Shown: positions 61,401-64,000 of the stretch, in pieces
Position numbering within the stretch: position 1 is the stretch's first letter
How the letters are laid out: the number at the start of each line of letters is the position of its first letter
Source: Pedobacter cryoconitis
Lineage (GTDB): Bacteria > Bacteroidota > Bacteroidia > Sphingobacteriales > Sphingobacteriaceae
Reading direction: 5' to 3'
NCBI RefSeq assembly: GCF_014207135.1
Contig: NZ_JACHCC010000016.1
Span: forward strand, 39,148-103,147
DNA: 64,000 nucleotides
Notes under the pieces: model-generated
Seen by the model: only the letters and a program-made list of their open reading frames with translations
What the model was told of the DNA's origin: nothing
Database searches by the model: none
Made by a program: the position numbers and the translations under genes

Positions 61401-64000
61401 GGAATACCTGGTGAGATTTATATAGGTGGCGACGGTGTGGCACGTGGTTATTTGAACCGTGAAGAATTAACGAGAGAGCGTTTTATTCCGGATCCTTTTA
61501 ATACAACAACCGGAGGTCGATTATATAAGACGGGCGATGTAGGCAGGTGGCTTGGAGATGGAAATATTGAATTCCTGGGACGGATAGATGACCAGGTTAA
61601 GGTACGCGGATATCGTATTGAGCTGGGTGAAATTGAAAATGCAGTTCAGCAGAGTGGTTTGGTTGCACAGTGCGTGGTCATTGTCCGTGCGGATGAATTT
61701 GGCAGTAATCAGCTTGTTTGTTATGTAGTTCCGGACGGGGGCTTTAGCAGGGAGAGTCTGGTGACTTATCTGGAAACCCGGGTACCGGAGTATATGGTGC
61801 CAAGGCTAATTGTAGAGATGGATGTATTCCCGCTGACTTCTCATGGTAAGGTGAATAAAAAAGCATTACCTGCAGTAACTGCCAAAGATCAGTTAAACAG
61901 GAGTTATGTCCCTGCCAGTAATGAGATTGAATCGCTGTTAATCGGTATCTGGGAGGAGCTGCTTCAATTATCTCCTATAGGAATTAATGACAACTTTTTA
62001 GAGCTGGGCGGTCATTCTTTACTGGCCATGCGGGTGAGTGGTTACATCCGAAAGAGACTGGATGTGAATGTCCCGGTAAAGAACATATTCCAGTGTAAAA
62101 ATATAGAGAAACTGGCAGCATACATTGCCGCAAACAGAATTGCTGATCCGGATCATTTACCTATTCCGGTTAATGGGTCAAAAGAACAGATTCCTTTATC
62201 TTATGGACAGGAGGGACTTTGGCGGATAGATCAGCTGAGTGGAAGTACGCAATATCATATGCCTTTATACTTCCGGTTATCCGGGGTATTCAGTGTTGAA
62301 GCATTGGAGCAGTCTATTAATGAAGTCATTAATCGTCATGAGATATTGCGGACAGTAATCCATCAGGACGGCTCAGGGCAACCTTTTCAGGTGATTACAG
62401 CAAAAGACAACTGGTCACTGGACAGGATTACCGATTATCAGGGAGGTGAAGCAGGTTTAACAGGTTTGCTGTCATCTTTGTCTTCGGTACCTATGGATTT
62501 ACATGCTGACCACATGTTGCGTGGACACCTGGTCCGACTGTCAGAACAGGAACATGTACTGGTCATCGTTCTGCATCATATTGCCGCTGATGGATGGTCG
62601 TTATCTGTACTGGTCAGAGAACTGGTTTCCCTATATCAGACTTATACGGATGGTTTAAAAGCAGAGCTTCCTGCACTTCCATTACAATATAGTGATTATG
62701 CCATCTGGCAGCGTTCACAGGAAGATTCGTGGGATGCAGATCTGACTTACTGGAAAGACCGTTTGGACGGAGTTAATCAGCTTGATTTACCTACAGATTA
62801 TCCAAGGCCAGCTATACAAAGCACTAAAGGATCAAGCTCAGTGTTTAAGATCGATGCAGAATTGTCTGCAAGTCTGAAGCTATTATCGCGTCAGCATGAT
62901 GTGACGCTGTACATGACCATGTTATCTATCTTTAAGGTTCTGCTTCATCGTTATACTCATCAGGACGATATTTGTGTAGGTAGCGTGATTGCAGGCCGCA
63001 CACGTCATGAACTGGAAGGACTGGTCGGCTATTTTGCCAATACGCTGGCGTTGCGGAGTAATCTGGGTGGTAACCCTTCTTTCCTGAGTTTGCTTCAACA
63101 GGTCAAAGACATGACTCTTGGAGCTTTTGAACATCAGGATGTACCTTTTGAGCGTGTTGTCGAGGCTGTTGGTCAGGAACGTGACAAAAGCCGTAACCCT
63201 TTGTATCAGGTTATTTTTACTGTGCAGAATATACCTGATGTACCTGAATTCAGCCTGGGAGAGGCTGTTTTGTCAGAATACCGGACAGAACGGGAGACCA
63301 GTCAGTTTGATTTGAACATCGCTGTAGTAGAAGCGGCAGATGGAATAGAGATTCAGGTTGAATATTGTACTGATCTGTTTAGCAAGGATACGATAGACCG
63401 GATGTTTACGAATTACCAGGAACTGATTGGTTCAATTGTATCATCACCTTTACAACAGATTGGTGAGCTTCCGATACTGGATGAATTACAGCAGCAACAT
63501 TTGTTATATGATTTCAATGCAACTACTGTCGCTTATCCAGATGATCAGACTGTAGTTGATTTGTTCAGTGCTCAGGTTTTGCGTAGCCCTGATGCTATTG
63601 CACTGGTTTATTCAGATCAGCAGCTGACTTACCGCGAACTGGATCAGCAGAGTAACCAGTTAGGGCATTATCTGCGTCAGGCAGGAGTCAAAGAAGATAT
63701 CCTGGTGCCGATCTGTATAGACCGTTCCATTGATATGATGATTGGTGTACTGGGTATTTTAAAGGCTGGAGGAGCTTATGTGCCAATCGATCCGGAATAT
63801 CCAAAGGAACGAATTACCTACATGCTTGCAGATACAGCAGCTAGTTTAGTTTTAAGCAATGAAGCTAACCGGGCACTGCTGGATAATTATGCTGGTGTTC
63901 GTGTGATTTCTATTGACGGAGACCAGAAGGCTATTGATGAGAGTTCATCTGATCCGGTAATTAATAGTCTTATTGTTAGTAATTTATGTTATGTGATGTA
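58434..64000 (+). CDS. non-ribosomal peptide synthetase, 5' part (C - half C - A - T - C - A...)
   Basis: The frame is open from ATG 58434 (alternative ATG 58458) to the window edge: 1855 residues, 3' end missing. Domains: condensation domain at the very N-terminus (about 15-435) with HHMLFDG at 147-153; a non-canonical segment (about 440-631) like the second half of a condensation domain; adenylation domain 1 (about 640-1150) with YTSGSTG at 805-811 and NAYGPTE; a carrier domain with phosphopantetheine Ser1195 in LGGHSL; a second condensation domain (about 1230-1680) with HHIAADG at 1381-1387; and the start of adenylation domain 2 (from about 1695). By eye against GrsA, pocket residues of A1 read Asp-Pro-Glu-(Val or Leu)-Met-Gly-Ala-Ile-Thr, which I cannot assign. 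It should make a peptide, perhaps N-acylated, with a beta-hydroxylated residue. Confidence 0.93.
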   Translation, partial: MGIKKQIQMTTYSNKFPLHPAQQDVYIDQLFNSDSPHYNINCYFKITGALAVDKFIEAVISSHAVFDVFKMAIGADDFVPNYELVDDDRLSVQRIDFSHQDHPAESIRQWIHNEGNQPFVIEKSNLLVEQHLLRVSDTEHYYHFKFHHMLFDGYSVKIWSNYISRKYKSLLNNDGEVFTAPSYLSAIEKAIAYKQSDAYKASGVYWKDKIGAKPSSVLQRRFDVINKSGKESALYIYALQSDEQRQLEQLATNCGVSIQHLTIAAMAIYLAKMYGQETSFFGTPSHKRKQKQLREILGMFSGIVPVKGTYQSEIKLIDFIKSISRSQRTDHSHLEYLVSDLSRDFKHDPVDGPFFEIIVNYVVFGELLDLGPDIQTAYSLAYSEYQKAPLEIMWLEYGDKQPLELSIGFRYEYFQLAEIELLLKELLSILKQFDQKLEQPVGNIQVNAGMGIPAFVKAGSNPVSRNEATKEKLEKTYADCHLKDIREQAKTNDLSLDGLFLGAYLFVLDLFSDQDEINLNISINSGEIDESNVVFSHKRAVDFSTWQAYFAKVEQGLSELRKRKTAFSGIKITSGYLDCLISPEEGLLFVSYELSGALKGGKTLTDVQLYFEQVLNAYRNHYDEQVIAVSVLPAQELSLLNNFNRTDFAYPHDKTLVELFQMQAEQTPDAVAVVYSDQQLTYRELDEQSNQFGNYLRRAGVREEMLVPVCIDRSLDMIMSILGILKAGGAYIPVDPEYPEDRISFMIDDAGATIVVCSEDTKALLAYHAGIRVISIDGDRELISQESWSPVPAILRADNLCYVMYTSGSTGRPKGVMIAHRNVINLVSDRQRTLKVAPGDRVASFTNYTFDPFVEQLFVALLHGGRLVLIPREVLLDSNAVLAILEREQVTYVLNTPGFLSNIPPEKLPGSLRDLMAGGDRCTTLLAQCFTTRPGLKFSNAYGPTECTITSTVYHYDENDDNGEYLPIGKPVGNTQIYILGPGGNLLPLGIPGEIYIGGDGVARGYLNREELTRERFIPDPFNTTTGGRLYKTGDVGRWLGDGNIEFLGRIDDQVKVRGYRIELGEIENAVQQSGLVAQCVVIVRADEFGSNQLVCYVVPDGGFSRESLVTYLETRVPEYMVPRLIVEMDVFPLTSHGKVNKKALPAVTAKDQLNRSYVPASNEIESLLIGIWEELLQLSPIGINDNFLELGGHSLLAMRVSGYIRKRLDVNVPVKNIFQCKNIEKLAAYIAANRIADPDHLPIPVNGSKEQIPLSYGQEGLWRIDQLSGSTQYHMPLYFRLSGVFSVEALEQSINEVINRHEILRTVIHQDGSGQPFQVITAKDNWSLDRITDYQGGEAGLTGLLSSLSSVPMDLHADHMLRGHLVRLSEQEHVLVIVLHHIAADGWSLSVLVRELVSLYQTYTDGLKAELPALPLQYSDYAIWQRSQEDSWDADLTYWKDRLDGVNQLDLPTDYPRPAIQSTKGSSSVFKIDAELSASLKLLSRQHDVTLYMTMLSIFKVLLHRYTHQDDICVGSVIAGRTRHELEGLVGYFANTLALRSNLGGNPSFLSLLQQVKDMTLGAFEHQDVPFERVVEAVGQERDKSRNPLYQVIFTVQNIPDVPEFSLGEAVLSEYRTERETSQFDLNIAVVEAADGIEIQVEYCTDLFSKDTIDRMFTNYQELIGSIVSSPLQQIGELPILDELQQQHLLYDFNATTVAYPDDQTVVDLFSAQVLRSPDAIALVYSDQQLTYRELDQQSNQLGHYLRQAGVKEDILVPICIDRSIDMMIGVLGILKAGGAYVPIDPEYPKERITYMLADTAASLVLSNEANRALLDNYAGVRVISIDGDQKAIDESSSDPVINSLIVSNLCYVM

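Overview
The window looks like chromosomal DNA of a Bacteroidota bacterium of the Sphingobacteriaceae, most like Pedobacter. The clues are a SusC/SusD pair behind an ECF sigma/FecR pair, a type IX secretion (T9SS) type-B cargo with its SprF partner, a sigma factor of the short RpoD type, Bacteroidota -7 boxes (TAnnTTTG), and GC-poor intergenic DNA. The genus is inferred from gene content and protein style, not from a search.

Layout. 1-5.1 kb: the 3' part of a GH63-like glucosidase, proB-proA (proline synthesis) and mqo. 5.1-8.4 kb: a lipid A-type acyltransferase, an Lrp regulator, a divergent RpoD paralogue and two small unknown genes. 8.5-13.2 kb: a minus-strand run of ribD, an EamA transporter, a YigZ-family gene, a nucleoside phosphorylase and a Bcr/CflA drug exporter. 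13.3-19.7 kb: prmC, xerD, aroQ, a GT2 glycosyltransferase, WbqC and two unrelated Mg2+ transporters (corA, mgtE). 19.7-25.4 kb: two unknown envelope proteins, ohr, a FUSC protein and a Tet-type exporter.

25.6-34.7 kb is a polysaccharide/glycan utilisation locus: ECF sigma, FecR anti-sigma, SusC with an STN signalling domain, SusD-like lipoprotein and two tandem GH18 lipoproteins of endo-beta-N-acetylglucosaminidase type. The parts suggest sensing, capture and cleavage of a GlcNAc-containing glycan at the cell surface. A 55-bp array of five 11-bp units follows. Next come a 2219-residue T9SS cargo carrying a PHP-type metallohydrolase domain among many beta-sandwich repeats, and its PorP/SprF partner (35-42.6 kb).

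42.7-49.3 kb: a MORN/YwqK-like protein, an S41 peptidase, a GH2 beta-galactosidase, a TetR regulator with a perfect palindromic operator, and a diheme cytochrome. 49.3-55.3 kb is a tight five-gene operon: permease, glutamine-synthetase-like ligase, iron alcohol dehydrogenase, gamma-glutamyl hydrolase and aldehyde dehydrogenase. It reads as a gamma-glutamylated amino-alcohol (probably ethanolamine) catabolic pathway.

56.8-64 kb is the start of a non-ribosomal peptide cluster. A 532-residue CmlA-like diiron beta-hydroxylase is followed by an NRPS with the order C, C-like half domain, A, T, C, A, which runs off the window. No rRNA, tRNA, CRISPR array, insertion sequence or prophage was seen. The strongest leads are the NRPS/CmlA pair with its half condensation domain, the glutamylation operon, the 11-bp array and the T9SS-exported PHP enzyme.
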